From Spirochaetota bacterium (GTDB taxonomy: Bacteria > Spirochaetota > UBA4802 > UBA5550): a stretch of DNA of 64,000 nt. Under the pieces are notes generated by a model that saw nothing but the letters and a program-made list of their open reading frames with translations, did not search any database and was not told where the DNA came from. The translations under genes were made by a program, and so were the position numbers. Of this stretch, positions 16,528-26,066 are shown in pieces; the stretch's first letter is position 1; each line of letters begins with the position of its first letter. The stretch covers positions 62,001 to 126,000 of the forward strand of contig JALOTL010000007.1 of the NCBI GenBank assembly GCA_025457915.1, written 5' to 3'.

Positions 16528-18270
16528 ATGAAAAAAAACCCCTGTATAATAATTTCACTCCTGGTCCTGTCCCTTGCTTTTCCCTGCGGCTGCCTGACGC
16601 ACACGAAACGCGCCTACCCGTCCGTAGAAAAGCTCATAGAAGAAAACGGCGTCAAAAAATTCGGAAGGGGATCGGTTCGATACAGGGAAGGGATACCGTT
16701 CCTGCACCTGTCCGGCAGCCATTACGAAATGGGATACCAGTACGGCATCCTCATGGCCGACGAACTGCGGTCGATTTTCACGGGTATAAATAAAACGAGG
16801 GACGCCATCTTCAGCCTGGTCCCGGCCGTCCTGAGGCCTATCGCGAGGATCAAGTTCGGCATGAAGGCATCGGACAAGTTCAAGGCGATGCCCGAAAGGT
16901 TCAGGGACGAGCTGGAAGGCGTGGCTGCCGGCTCGGGACTGGATTTAGACGAATTTTCAGAGGCGGTATTCTTTCCGGACATGATGTCGGCCTTCGCGTG
17001 CACTTCCATAATCCTGAAAACTGAATCCGGCCTGGTACACGGCAGGAACCTTGACTTCATGCCGCCGATACTCGGCCGCTACCCGGTTATAATCGAATAC
17101 AGGCCCGACCGGGGGACCCCTTATACGCACATGAGCGTCATCGGATGCCTGTCCGGACTTACCGGTGTCAATGATTCCGGGATTTCAATTTCTATAAACA
17201 TGAGCTCGATCGTGGAGGAAAGTCCGGACGAGACCATGCCGGTCGGATACAAGCTCCGCGACATACTTGAAAACGCCCGGAGCATGGCTGACGCCGACCG
17301 GCTGATGAAGGATTACAGGAGCGACCAGGGATGGATTTTGACCGTGGCGAGTTCCCGGGAAAAAGACGGCGCGATTTACGATATCGCCGGGGCGAGCATC
17401 CACAGGAATCCCCTCGCCGAGAAGTCTATATTCGCCGTCAACCGTTTCGTTCACGACGAATTCAATAAAAGCTTCAGGAGCATTTATTCCTCGGACGCGC
17501 TCTACAACGTCTACCGCGACGACAGGGTGGGCGGTCTCCTGAAATCGGCGCGCGGCTACAGGGAAGTCATGGAAATCTTGAAGGACACGGATTACCACGG
17601 GCACAGGAAGGCCATCGGAAAATTCACCGTGAACAATTATCAGACTGTCCAGACGATTGTAATGGACCACGCGGCAGGGTTGATTTACTTTTCTTCCGCC
17701 CCGATGTACGCGGGATATGCAAAAACCATAAAATACGACAGGAAAACCAACGCTGTTTCATTGCATGCGAAGGCCGACCCCGTCATGGACACCGGTGAAA
17801 TGAAAGATCTTGTCGAATGGACCGATCTTTTCTACTCGGGATCCATCGAAGAAATAAAAAAATGGCGCGGCATCGACAGGCTGCTCTCATGCCAGCTTGA
17901 GCTGCTTTTTGTAATTTCGAAATTCGACGGCAGCCTAATCGATACAGCCGGACTCATGCCGGCCATAAACGCAGACATGGAAAAATACGGGGATGACGCA
18001 AAATCCTACAAGCGCAAGGGAGAAATACTGATCGGCCAGGAAAAATACGGCGACGCAATACCGGTCCTCGAGGCCGGGCTGAAATCCCCCATAACATCTC
18101 CCGCCGAAATAATGGACCTTAAGGCCCTGCTGGCAAAGGCCTGCTTCAAATACGACCAGAAAGACAGGGCCAGGGAATACGCTGCCGGCGCGATCGCACT
18201 GATCGACCGGTACAGGCTCAATAAAAGCCTGAAAAAACTGAGGAATGAACTTGAAAAAATAACGGAATAA
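16528..18270 (+). CDS. Lipoprotein with C45-type (acyl-CoA:6-APA acyltransferase-like) Ntn-hydrolase domain and C-terminal TPR-like helices
   Basis: 580 residues from ATG 16528; earlier in-frame codons lack any signal. The N-terminus is a lipoprotein signal (LVLSLAFPCGC). SHYEMGYQYGILM near 70 and FACTSIILKTESGLVHGRNLDF near 156 match the family: Cys158 would be the autoprocessing N-terminal nucleophile and G-x-R-N-x-D-F its standard continuation. Members cut or form amide bonds of small acyl-peptides or penicillins. From about 490 on, paired helices (YGDDAKSYKRKGEILIGQ, AIPVLEAGL) look like TPR units, an unusual addition. The substrate is unknown. A second lipoprotein gene follows after 56 bases. 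Confidence 0.75.
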   Translation: MKKNPCIIISLLVLSLAFPCGCLTHTKRAYPSVEKLIEENGVKKFGRGSVRYREGIPFLHLSGSHYEMGYQYGILMADELRSIFTGINKTRDAIFSLVPAVLRPIARIKFGMKASDKFKAMPERFRDELEGVAAGSGLDLDEFSEAVFFPDMMSAFACTSIILKTESGLVHGRNLDFMPPILGRYPVIIEYRPDRGTPYTHMSVIGCLSGLTGVNDSGISISINMSSIVEESPDETMPVGYKLRDILENARSMADADRLMKDYRSDQGWILTVASSREKDGAIYDIAGASIHRNPLAEKSIFAVNRFVHDEFNKSFRSIYSSDALYNVYRDDRVGGLLKSARGYREVMEILKDTDYHGHRKAIGKFTVNNYQTVQTIVMDHAAGLIYFSSAPMYAGYAKTIKYDRKTNAVSLHAKADPVMDTGEMKDLVEWTDLFYSGSIEEIKKWRGIDRLLSCQLELLFVISKFDGSLIDTAGLMPAINADMEKYGDDAKSYKRKGEILIGQEKYGDAIPVLEAGLKSPITSPAEIMDLKALLAKACFKYDQKDRAREYAAGAIALIDRYRLNKSLKKLRNELEKITE

Positions 18271-18326
18271 GCTCAATATTATTATTTCCAATCGCCCGCA
18301 TGCATAAAAAATTAAGGGGTCGCGCA

Positions 18327-18989
18327 ATGAAAAAAACCATTTCCATATTCACCATGATCATCATATCGGCAGCCGCCGTTTCCTGTTCTTCAACGAAAAT
18401 CACCGCCACATGGAAAAACGGCAAATATGCCGGCGGGCCTTTCAAAAAAATAGTGGTTCTCGCCCTGTTTAAAAGGTTAGACAGCCGCGAGACATTTGAG
18501 GCCTTTATCGCCGAGGAACTGAGAAAGTCCGGCACGGACGCAATTCCCAGTCTGTCCCTGGTCACGCCGAAACAAAAATACAGCTATGCCGCGATGGAGG
18601 CCCTGTTCAATAAAAACAATATCGACGGCATCATGATCCTCAGGACAAAGGGCCTGGACAAAAACAAAAAATTCGTGCAGGGAACTAACTATTACGAGCC
18701 GGACGTCTTCTACAACCCTGTATCAAACCCGTATTACTCGTTTTATTTCAATTATTACACCGTGGCGTACAGGAACATCTCTACCCCGGGATACTACGTG
18801 GAGAAGGACATACTCAGCATTGAATGCAATCTCTACGCGAACAGCGACGACACCCTTGCCTGGAGCGTGATGACAAAAACAGTCGAGCCGTACCAGACAG
18901 AGGACGGGATCACCGACCCCCCGAGGGAAGCGAAAGAATTCGCCCGATTGATATTGAAAAACCTCAGGGAAAACGGGCTGATCAAATAA
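18327..18989 (+). CDS. Lipoprotein of unknown function
   Basis: 220 residues starting at 18327, nine bases after AAGGGG. Lipobox AAAVSCSS at about 20. The mature part opens TATWKNGKYAGGPFKKIVVLALFKR, a strand of the type found in periplasmic GNA1162/CsgG-related lipoproteins, followed by alternating helices and strands and a Tyr/Asn-rich segment (NPYYSFYFNYYTVAYRN). I do not recognise a catalytic motif. It follows the C45 lipoprotein on the same strand and may be co-transcribed with it. Confidence 0.7.
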   Translation: MKKTISIFTMIIISAAAVSCSSTKITATWKNGKYAGGPFKKIVVLALFKRLDSRETFEAFIAEELRKSGTDAIPSLSLVTPKQKYSYAAMEALFNKNNIDGIMILRTKGLDKNKKFVQGTNYYEPDVFYNPVSNPYYSFYFNYYTVAYRNISTPGYYVEKDILSIECNLYANSDDTLAWSVMTKTVEPYQTEDGITDPPREAKEFARLILKNLRENGLIK

Positions 18990-19068
18990 TGGGTCTGCTT
19001 TATATTAAACTTGACACGGCGATGTCCGACCAAAGAATTAATCCAATTAATAAACGAAGGAGGCCCAG

Positions 19069-19515
19069 ATGAACCTTCTCGAAAAAATCGAATCCGACCT
19101 GAAGGACGCCATAAAAAAAGGGGAGTCATTGAAATCCGAGACCCTCAAGATGGTCAAGTCCGACCTCATGTATGAAAAGGCCAAAACCGGCAAAGACCTG
19201 TCCCCGGAGCAGATGCTGGAGGTAACCGGCCGCGCCGCCAAGCGCAGGAAAGAGGCCATGGAGGAATTCAGGAAGGGCAACAGGCCGGACCTCGCTGAAA
19301 AAGAGGCCGGGGAACTGGCAATTATAGAAACCTATCTGCCGAAGCAGATGACGGAAGAAGAGATAGAAAAGTACATTGCCGAAAAAATAACCTCAATGGG
19401 ACAGGTTTCGCAGAAGGACACGGGAAAGCTGATGGGCGAGCTCATGAAGGAACTGAAGGGTAAGGCCGACGGCGGAATCGTAAAAAAAATACTTTCAGCA
19501 AAAGTGGCAGGCTGA
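19069..19515 (+). CDS. yqeY: GatB/YqeY-domain protein
   Basis: 148 residues, standard YqeY length: MNLLEKIESDLKDAIKKG, RLxxSDL-type helix (LKMVKSDLMYEKAKTG), and the C-terminal IIETYLPKQMTEEEIEKYI and DTGKLMGELMKELKGKADGG characteristic of the family, which shares its tRNA-binding helical tail with GatB. The cellular role is not settled; association with tRNA amidotransferase is inferred from domain homology. AAGGAGG precedes the start. It converges with the AGCS symporter. Confidence 0.9.
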   Translation: MNLLEKIESDLKDAIKKGESLKSETLKMVKSDLMYEKAKTGKDLSPEQMLEVTGRAAKRRKEAMEEFRKGNRPDLAEKEAGELAIIETYLPKQMTEEEIEKYIAEKITSMGQVSQKDTGKLMGELMKELKGKADGGIVKKILSAKVAG

Positions 19516-19527
19516 TCCCGAACCTGA

Positions 19528-20913
19528 TTAAATGTTTTTGTTACCGTTTTTGAAAAGCTGGTCATGATCGACCATGTCGACGTGGCCCTCCCATAGGTAC
19601 TTCCTCGTTTCAGACGCGACCACCCCGCTAAGAAGAAGAAGCGCTATGACGTTTGGAATCGCCATCAGGGCGTTCATCGTATCCGACAGGTCCCATACAA
19701 GCGGCAGTGAAAGCACCGAACCGCCCATGACCGCGGCCACCCACAGGTACCTGTACGGCTTGATGGCCGGCTTTCCGAAAAGGTATTCCACCGCCTTTTC
19801 CCCGTAATAAGACCATCCCAGTATCGTGGAAAAAACGAAAGTGAGCAGGCCGATCGTAAGCACCATCGGTCCGACCACGTGAAAACGCGCGAAGGCCGTC
19901 TTGGTGAGGGCGGCCCCGTTCAAGTTTTCGAAAGCCGCCGGTTCCGCCAGGATCGAACTGACAAGCACGACGCCAGTCATTGCACACACGACGACCGTGT
20001 CCCAGAACGTGCCGGTGGAAGAAACAAGGGCCTGCTTGACCGGGTTTCTCGTCTGCGCAGCCGCTGCCACTATGGGCGCCGAACCCAGCCCGGATTCATT
20101 GGAGAAAAGCCCCCTGGAGATCCCGTACCTGGCCGCCATCATCACCGAAGCCCCTATAAAACCCCCGCCGGCCGCGTGCGGCGTGAACGCGGATTCCGCG
20201 ATCAGGCTTAACGCCGGCAGGATGAATTCGCCGTTCATGATCAGAATGACAACGCAGCCCCCCACGTAGAAAACAGCCATGAAAGGAACAAGCTTCTCGC
20301 AGACAACGGCTATCGACTTGATCCCGCCGATGATGACGACCCCCACGAACAATGTCATGACAAGGCCCGTAATCCAGGGCTGTACGTCGAAGGTCTCCTT
20401 GACGAGGCTGGCAACGGAATTGGCCTGCACCATGTTCCCTATTCCGAAAGCCGCCAGCGCCGTGAAAATGCAGAAAAGCACCGCGAGCCATTTCTTTCCG
20501 AGTCCCCTCTCCAGAGCGTACATCGGCCCTCCGAGCATGGTGCCGTCGGAAGTTTTGACCCTGTATTTGACCGCCAGCACCGCCTCGGCATATTTCGTCG
20601 CGATCCCGAACACCCCGGTAAGCCAGCACCACAGAACCGCTCCCGGTCCGCCGAGCGCGACCGCGGTGGCCACGCCCACTATGTTGCCGGTGCCTATCGT
20701 TGCCGCCAGGGCGGTTGTCAGGGCCCCGAAATGGCTGATATCGCCGTGCCCGTCTTCATCTTTCATAAAGGAAAGCTTTATTGAATGAAAAATATACCGC
20801 TGGATCACCCTCAGCCTTACGGTAAGAAAAAGGTGCACACCGCATAAAAGGACAAGCATCGGCGGGCCCCAGAGGTAGCCGTTTATGAATTTTATGATTT
20901 CGTGGACAGTCAT
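19528..20913 (-). CDS. Sodium:alanine/glycine symporter (AGCS family)
   Basis: 461 residues from ATG 20913, preceded by GGAAG; an upstream in-frame extension to 21027 has no family counterpart. About 10-11 membrane segments. Family motifs are clear: ALTTALAATIGTGNIVGVATA near 64, GGPGAVLWCWLTGVFG, and GGPMYALERGLG. AGCS carriers import alanine or glycine with Na+. Neighbours give no pathway clue. Confidence 0.93.
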   Translation of the reverse strand: MTVHEIIKFINGYLWGPPMLVLLCGVHLFLTVRLRVIQRYIFHSIKLSFMKDEDGHGDISHFGALTTALAATIGTGNIVGVATAVALGGPGAVLWCWLTGVFGIATKYAEAVLAVKYRVKTSDGTMLGGPMYALERGLGKKWLAVLFCIFTALAAFGIGNMVQANSVASLVKETFDVQPWITGLVMTLFVGVVIIGGIKSIAVVCEKLVPFMAVFYVGGCVVILIMNGEFILPALSLIAESAFTPHAAGGGFIGASVMMAARYGISRGLFSNESGLGSAPIVAAAAQTRNPVKQALVSSTGTFWDTVVVCAMTGVVLVSSILAEPAAFENLNGAALTKTAFARFHVVGPMVLTIGLLTFVFSTILGWSYYGEKAVEYLFGKPAIKPYRYLWVAAVMGGSVLSLPLVWDLSDTMNALMAIPNVIALLLLSGVVASETRKYLWEGHVDMVDHDQLFKNGNKNI

Positions 20914-21208
20914 GGCATCTTCCGTTGATTTTTTTTGATATAACGACCGGTATAAAAATCCCCTCAGTTGAGCCGCGGGGCGCTCGATACTGCTCAGAAT
21001 AAACGCCATCCCGGTTCGAAATGTCAATTCATAAATTATCGATGCATTGATCCGGCCCCACTAATCCCGCGGTATATTATTTTTTTATTTACCCCGGTTT
21101 AACCCCGTAAAAAATTTGGATTGACCATGCCCGGGGTTTGCCATTTAATATCTGTCTGACCCTTTGCATTGTTGAATTGTAAAATATGATTGTCATTAAG
21201 AAAATAAA

Positions 21209-22111
21209 TTGAAAAACATCAGGCCCAACATCTGCCGGCAGTGCGGCAGCCATGATTTGAAAATCGAAAACGGCAAATACGTCTGCAATTACTGCGGTAT
21301 AATCCAGTATGAAGAAGTTGACGAACCGGGGCTATATCATTCGGCGTCAAAAAAAATTACGCCGAATGCGGTGAAAGTAATATCAGCCATCGCAACTATA
21401 CTTTTATTGGCCGGAATTTTCGTCATCATATTGTTTTCCAGAAGGGAGGGACCCGTAACACACCCACAGGCGGGAACCGATCTCGGTAAACCCAAGGGCC
21501 TTGAGCAATCGAAAGAAGGGTCAATTGAAGAAAAAAAGGTCGCGGCGGAATTCATAAACGTAAGCGCGCTGCCTGATTCGATCGGGAACATATATTTCGT
21601 GGGTTTCTATAAAAACACCGGTGAAACGCTGGTTCTGCCGAAAGCCGAGATAGCGCTGTACGATTCAAAGGGAGAAAAAATCGCTGTGGCTTTCGGTTAC
21701 GGCATCAGGGGATACATACTTCCCGGCGAGGAAACACCAATATCGGTACTCGTTTCAAAAGCCCCGCAGTATCAGGAATTCAAATCCATCGGCAGTCCTG
21801 AAATGCCTGTATATATTTCCAAAAGACCCAACATGAAAATATCGAATCTCAAGCTGGCATTTCCAAAACTGAGATTCGACCACCACACCCTGTCCGGAAA
21901 AATTCAAAATCTCGACAAAGAGGCGTCATACGTCCAGATTGCCGCGGCACTCATTGACGGGAATGGAAAAATAATCGGTTATTCCAGCAACTTTCTCGGC
22001 CAGACCAGGATCTCATCCGGCGAAACAGCGCCGTTTAAAATCAGCTTTTACCTAGTCAATGGAAAACCGGAAAGTTTCAAGGTGGAATACAACGGGATGT
22101 TTCACAAGTGA
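21209..22111 (+). CDS. Membrane protein with N-terminal zinc ribbon and FxLYD-like extracytoplasmic domains
   Basis: 300 residues with a probable TTG start (no in-frame ATG nearby). Residues 9-29 form a C-x2-C...C-x2-C zinc ribbon (CRQCGS, CNYCGI) on the cytoplasmic side; a TM helix follows (ISAIATILLLAGIFVIILF); then two beta-sandwich segments, each with a strand pattern like FxLYD/DUF3426 domains (VGFYKNTGETLVLPKAEIALYD). A soluble zinc ribbon joined to an external domain suggests tethering or sensing, but there is no direct evidence. Single gene. Confidence 0.7.
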   Translation: MKNIRPNICRQCGSHDLKIENGKYVCNYCGIIQYEEVDEPGLYHSASKKITPNAVKVISAIATILLLAGIFVIILFSRREGPVTHPQAGTDLGKPKGLEQSKEGSIEEKKVAAEFINVSALPDSIGNIYFVGFYKNTGETLVLPKAEIALYDSKGEKIAVAFGYGIRGYILPGEETPISVLVSKAPQYQEFKSIGSPEMPVYISKRPNMKISNLKLAFPKLRFDHHTLSGKIQNLDKEASYVQIAAALIDGNGKIIGYSSNFLGQTRISSGETAPFKISFYLVNGKPESFKVEYNGMFHK

Positions 22112-22278
22112 TCCGAATATGCCGAACATAATGAATTTCTGTAAAAGCCTGTTTTGTTATTTATTGGACGATGCATTGCCCGGACAAAACCGATGCCTCG
22201 ATGCGCCCGCCTCAACAAAATTGAATTGACTTAAATTATTTTTAATGTATATTTATAAACCGAGGTTGATTAACACAG

Positions 22279-22803
22279 ATGGGCGAATTAAACGGGGAGA
22301 AAATCCATAACTTCTGGGGCAATATATTTAAAAAGGACGCAGATCCCTCGAGCCTTAATGTCACGGACATACTGAAGATGATCCCTATATTCCAGAACCT
22401 GTCCAGGAGGGACATGAAAAAGGTCGCGGGAATAATATACGACAGGGTATATCAGCCGGGAGAATTCCTGTTCGAAAAGGACCAGCCGGGCGCGGCCATG
22501 TATATAATAAAGAAAGGCAAAATAAAAATACTGGCCCCGGGAACCCAGAATGAAGAGGTCATACTGGCTACTCTCGAGACAGGTGATTTCGTCGGGGAGC
22601 TGGCCCTGCTTGACGATTCGCCGAGATCGGCCTCGGCAATGGCGGTCGAAAAAACGGCGGCACTGGCATTTTTCAGGGAAGACCTCAACAAGCTCCTGAA
22701 CACCAATCCGGAAACGGCCAGCAGGATATTCAAGGAGCTCGCGCTCATAATCGGAAAAAGACTAAAGGCGACAAACGAGCAGCTTTTCAGCAGGCCTTTA
22801 TGA
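22279..22803 (+). CDS. Cyclic nucleotide-binding domain protein
   Basis: 174 residues: one CNB domain (about 35-150) with no HTH, so not a CRP-type transcription factor. The phosphate-binding cassette GELALLDDSPRSASA keeps Glu107 and Arg116, the residues that hold the ribose and cyclic phosphate, so cAMP or cGMP binding is likely. It overlaps the AI-2E-family permease gene by ATGA (22800-22803), suggesting that ligand binding regulates the permease. The membrane adenylate cyclase at 52837-54345 could supply cAMP. Confidence 0.88.
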   Translation: MGELNGEKIHNFWGNIFKKDADPSSLNVTDILKMIPIFQNLSRRDMKKVAGIIYDRVYQPGEFLFEKDQPGAAMYIIKKGKIKILAPGTQNEEVILATLETGDFVGELALLDDSPRSASAMAVEKTAALAFFREDLNKLLNTNPETASRIFKELALIIGKRLKATNEQLFSRPL

Positions 22804-24074
22804 TGACCTCGGAACAATCCAGAAAAAAAATAAGAATCATAATATATCTCATCATGGCCGTCATAACAGCTCTGGCGGGTTTTTACCTTTTATGGCTTTT
22901 AAGGTCTCTTATACTGCCGTTTCTGATAGGTACATTTACAGCCTATATATGTTTTCCTCTTATAGATTTCGCAAAAAGAAAAGGCGTACCGAGGGGAATT
23001 GCGATATTTCTTTTATTCGGAATATTCGTGCTAATGATATCAGTAGCGGTCAACCGGATCGGATCCATACTGCCCGATGAAAAGGAAAAACTTGTTTTGA
23101 AGACAAGGCTTCAATACAAGATAAACGAAAAGTACAGGGAAATAATGGACCTGAACAAACCCGATTCCCAGGGCAACTTTCTCTACGGCATCATAGGCAA
23201 AGACCTCAACAGGACCATGGCCAAGATCAATGATATAATCGCGTTGAGCGACCAGGAGAAGGCCCTGTTCATGAAATACTGGTCCGGGTATAAGGGAAAG
23301 CCGCCGATTGAAGACAGGTATTTCGATTATTTCAAAAAAAACCTTGAATCGAGCGAGATAACGATTGAGGAGCTTGAGAGCGAGGAGCTTGCCGAGAAAA
23401 CCTCTTCGAAAGACGAGCCCGGGAAGGAATCGGTCCTGTCGATTATCCTCGATATAATTGAACTATGGATAGTAATGCCGTTCGTGTTCCTTTTCCTCCT
23501 GATCGACGATGGGGAGATCAAGCGCTATTTCGTTAGTCTCATTCCCAACAGGTATTTCGAAGTGTCGCTGACCGTGATCGACAACGTGAACAACGCGATC
23601 GGCAACTATCTCAGGGGCACCATGATTGAATGCAGCCTGGTTGGCATTTCATCCACCGTACTGCTCGCGCTTATCGGGTTCGAGCTTAAATGGGCGATCA
23701 TTATAGGGGTCTTCTCGGGACTCACGAACGCGATTCCGCTCGTCGGACCGGTATTCGGATTGCTGACCAGCGTCTTCTACGCGCTCATCGTCGAAGACAT
23801 CAATTCCATCCTGCCGTTCATAAATATGGACAACCTGATGTTCTGGGTCGTTATATGTCTGCTTATAATCAGGGCCCTTGATACCGCAGTGTTTCAGCCC
23901 GTCCTTGTCGGAAACGCCGTAAATCTCCACCCGCTCGTGGTGATACTGGGCCTTATAGGAGGGTCCATGCTCTTCGGTACCGCGGGCCTTATCCTCACGA
24001 TACCGCTTATAGTAGTGATCAGGGTATTTTTCTCGACCCTATTAAAAGAGCTGAAAGATTACAGAATGATTTGA
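22800..24074 (+). CDS. AI-2E/PerM-family membrane transporter
   Basis: 424 residues, about seven or eight membrane helices with the characteristic long soluble segment (about 95-210) after the third. Family signatures include LILPFLIGTFTAYICFPLIDF, GVPRGIAIFLLF and the late block GLTNAIPLVGPVFG and NLHPLVVILGLIGGSMLFG. Members export small molecules or exchange ions; substrates are rarely known. Coupled to the CNB-domain gene upstream. Confidence 0.9.
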   Translation: MMTSEQSRKKIRIIIYLIMAVITALAGFYLLWLLRSLILPFLIGTFTAYICFPLIDFAKRKGVPRGIAIFLLFGIFVLMISVAVNRIGSILPDEKEKLVLKTRLQYKINEKYREIMDLNKPDSQGNFLYGIIGKDLNRTMAKINDIIALSDQEKALFMKYWSGYKGKPPIEDRYFDYFKKNLESSEITIEELESEELAEKTSSKDEPGKESVLSIILDIIELWIVMPFVFLFLLIDDGEIKRYFVSLIPNRYFEVSLTVIDNVNNAIGNYLRGTMIECSLVGISSTVLLALIGFELKWAIIIGVFSGLTNAIPLVGPVFGLLTSVFYALIVEDINSILPFINMDNLMFWVVICLLIIRALDTAVFQPVLVGNAVNLHPLVVILGLIGGSMLFGTAGLILTIPLIVVIRVFFSTLLKELKDYRMI

Positions 24075-24092
24075 TGCCCGCAGGGGCTCTTC

Positions 24093-24371
24093 TCATGCCT
24101 GGCCGGGCTCGTTTTTCTTCTGGAATTTATCCTTTGCCTCGTCCATGTATGTCTTAGCCTTGGAGGTCACCTTTTCATATCCATCCTTTACGTCGCCGGC
24201 GAATTTATCGGCATATTTATTCACGTCATCCGCCAGCCTGTCAGAATAGTCCTTGAGCTTCTGCCTGGTCTCCTTTCCCGTCCTGGGGGCATAGAGTAGC
24301 GCAAGCCCGGCGCCGATTGCCGCTCCGAACAAAAATCCCGCGAAGGTCTTGAATCCGTTGTCGCTGCTCAT
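24093..24371 (-). CDS. YtxH-domain small membrane protein
   Basis: 92 residues from ATG 24371, preceded by AGGAGG. FAGFLFGAAIGAGLALLYAPRTGKETRQKLKD is the full YtxH signature (a glycine-rich membrane helix, then L-x-A-P-x-S/T-G-x-E-x-R). A long amphipathic helix follows (SDRLADDVNKYADKF). Family members are linked to envelope or general stress. The start overlaps the upstream stop by one base (TAATG), so it is coupled to the DUF948 gene. Confidence 0.88.
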   Translation of the reverse strand: MSSDNGFKTFAGFLFGAAIGAGLALLYAPRTGKETRQKLKDYSDRLADDVNKYADKFAGDVKDGYEKVTSKAKTYMDEAKDKFQKKNEPGQA

Positions 24372-24733
24372 TATTTTCCTCCTTTTGATTTTGAAAACAG
24401 CTTGAACCCCCACTTGGCGGCAGGTATCAGCGCAAGCCACCCGGCCCTCGCAAGCAGGTTATCGTTTATAAACTGGAAAGTCTGTCCGACATTCCTGGCT
24501 ATTTTTCTCGAGGATGCGAGCACGTCATCCATCCTCTCAAGCTTTTCCTCGACGTTCTCGCTCACCCTTCTCAGTTCAGAGGTAAGGCACCTTACTTCAT
24601 ATGATGTTTTTTCAAGCTCGACGAAAAGGATCCTGAGCTGATTTACGGCCGGGACAAGCGCAAGAACGAGAACCAGAAATCCGACCGAGAACACAAGTGA
24701 AACGATGAAAACTATTACCGTCGTTGTATCCAT
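24371..24733 (-). CDS. DUF948-family membrane-anchored coiled-coil protein
   Basis: 120 residues: an N-terminal membrane helix (VIVFIVSLVFSVGFLVLVLALV), then a coiled coil with heptad-like VELEKTSYEVRCLTSELRRV and ERMDDVLASSRKIARNVGQT, typical of DUF948. It pairs with YtxH in many bacteria, as here. Function is unknown; both are small envelope-associated proteins. Confidence 0.85.
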   Translation of the reverse strand: MDTTTVIVFIVSLVFSVGFLVLVLALVPAVNQLRILFVELEKTSYEVRCLTSELRRVSENVEEKLERMDDVLASSRKIARNVGQTFQFINDNLLARAGWLALIPAAKWGFKLFSKSKGGK

Positions 24734-25034
24734 ATTGACCCCGGTTATGTCTTATTGGCTGTCTTTATTCGGATGCCGGATCAACCGCCGGGAAGCGGAA
24801 ATTCCTTTAAAAAATAATACAATAATTTCCAGAAAAAACCACTGAAAATTTAATATCTAAAAAAAACGGGTGTCAATTAAAATTTAAAAGGCCCGCTATT
24901 CTAAAAAGCTGCAATTTTTTGTTCAGATATTACTATATGGTCAGAATTATTTTATAATTGACATTAAGTAATTTATATGTATCCCTGCAATTTAAATAAA
25001 AAAACCGTATGGACGGTTTAGAGGGGGATATTAA
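24734..25034. other. AT-rich intergenic region upstream of a propeller lipoprotein
   Basis: About 300 bases between two divergent units. It has no supported coding frame. A TTGACA at 24958-24963 has no well-placed -10; a TATAAT-like 24953-24958 overlaps it. A small hairpin just before the ribosome site is listed separately. Confidence 0.5.
25002..25019 (+). promoter_or_regulatory. 7-bp hairpin adjoining the ribosome site of the propeller lipoprotein gene
   Basis: A perfect inverted repeat (25002-25008 with 25013-25019) and a 4-base loop, ending one base before the AGGGGG ribosome site. In RNA it could mask or expose the site. There is no independent support. Confidence 0.3.
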
Positions 25035-26060
25035 ATGATAAAAACAAAAAAACTCTTTTTAACGGCAACTGCCGCCTTGCTCATAGCGGCATTTACCGGC
25101 TGCGACGGACTGTTCATGGTCGCAGACAAAATCCCGGATGCGGAAAACGTGTTTTTCACAAGCTCGGGAAGGCTTTTCATAACGGGGGGCGAACACATAT
25201 ATGAGCTTACCGCAAACGGCCCCGTGTCTATACCGAGCGCCGGCACTGGGGAATTCCTCGGCATGGCGCAGATAGGGAACTACCTTTACGTCGTTCATTG
25301 CCCCAGGTCGCTGAAGGCGATACCGCCGATCAAGCTTTCAGATATACTTTCACAGGGCCTTGTCGGCGCCCTGCTTTCGCACCTCACTGACGCATACATG
25401 AACAAACTGGTGCTGAGGGCGAAGCTGGACACTCCCGATCCCGCGAACCTGGTCTTCAGGCAGGTTCACGAGCTGAGAGACATGGTGCTTCCGAACGGAA
25501 TGGCCGCAGATTCCTCGGGACGGCTCTACATCGCGGATGAAACATTCCTGCCCTGCGGAAAGATAGTCAGGCTTACCATCGGCAATCCGGACAGCGATAA
25601 TCCGACGGTCGCCCAGGACACCTGGCTCAACAAATACGACGGGGTATATTCTCCCAACGGCATGACCATAAAGAACGACGTTTTATTCTTCACCGATTTC
25701 GAGCCTTTTTCTTGCAATCAGGCGAAGGTAAAAAAGGTGCAGATATCGGGCAACGGACATGGCACCGTATTCCCGATATATTCCGCCCCGGGTTTTTTTG
25801 ACGACCTGGACACGGGAAGGTATAAAAATACGGACGGCATCGCAGTGGCGAACTTTTTGACAGGCGCCATCCTGTTCATCGGCGAGAACGGAGGCCTCGT
25901 CGACAAGATACCCGCAGGCACTTTCGAATGTCCATCATCAGCCCACTTCGGCAGGGGCATGGGATATGATGACAGGGACCTCATAGTAACCGAAAAGGGA
26001 CTTTTATTCGAAGGCCAATCATCCTTCGGAAACAAGGTAAGAGGCATAAGCGTGCAGTAA
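25035..26060 (+). CDS. SMP-30/gluconolactonase-like beta-propeller lipoprotein
   Basis: 341 residues. Lipobox ALLIAAFTGCDG near 22 marks a lipoprotein. The mature part shows repeated beta-propeller blades, with VLPNGMAADSSGRLYIADETFLPCG and YSPNGMTIKNDVLFFTDFEP, the N-G-M/I-A-x-D-x-x-G-x-L-Y-x-x-D blade motif of the SMP-30/strictosidine-synthase superfamily. Whether it is an enzyme (lactonase) or a binding protein is not clear; some metal-site residues are present. It is transcribed alone and ends in a long hairpin. Confidence 0.75.
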   Translation: MIKTKKLFLTATAALLIAAFTGCDGLFMVADKIPDAENVFFTSSGRLFITGGEHIYELTANGPVSIPSAGTGEFLGMAQIGNYLYVVHCPRSLKAIPPIKLSDILSQGLVGALLSHLTDAYMNKLVLRAKLDTPDPANLVFRQVHELRDMVLPNGMAADSSGRLYIADETFLPCGKIVRLTIGNPDSDNPTVAQDTWLNKYDGVYSPNGMTIKNDVLFFTDFEPFSCNQAKVKKVQISGNGHGTVFPIYSAPGFFDDLDTGRYKNTDGIAVANFLTGAILFIGENGGLVDKIPAGTFECPSSAHFGRGMGYDDRDLIVTEKGLLFEGQSSFGNKVRGISVQ

Positions 26061-26066
26061 ACCTAT

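Noticed and set aside
20914-21027. Longer AGCS symporter start at 21027
   Set aside because: The 38 extra residues lack a family counterpart; ATG 20913 has a GGAAG site and fits the first membrane helix.
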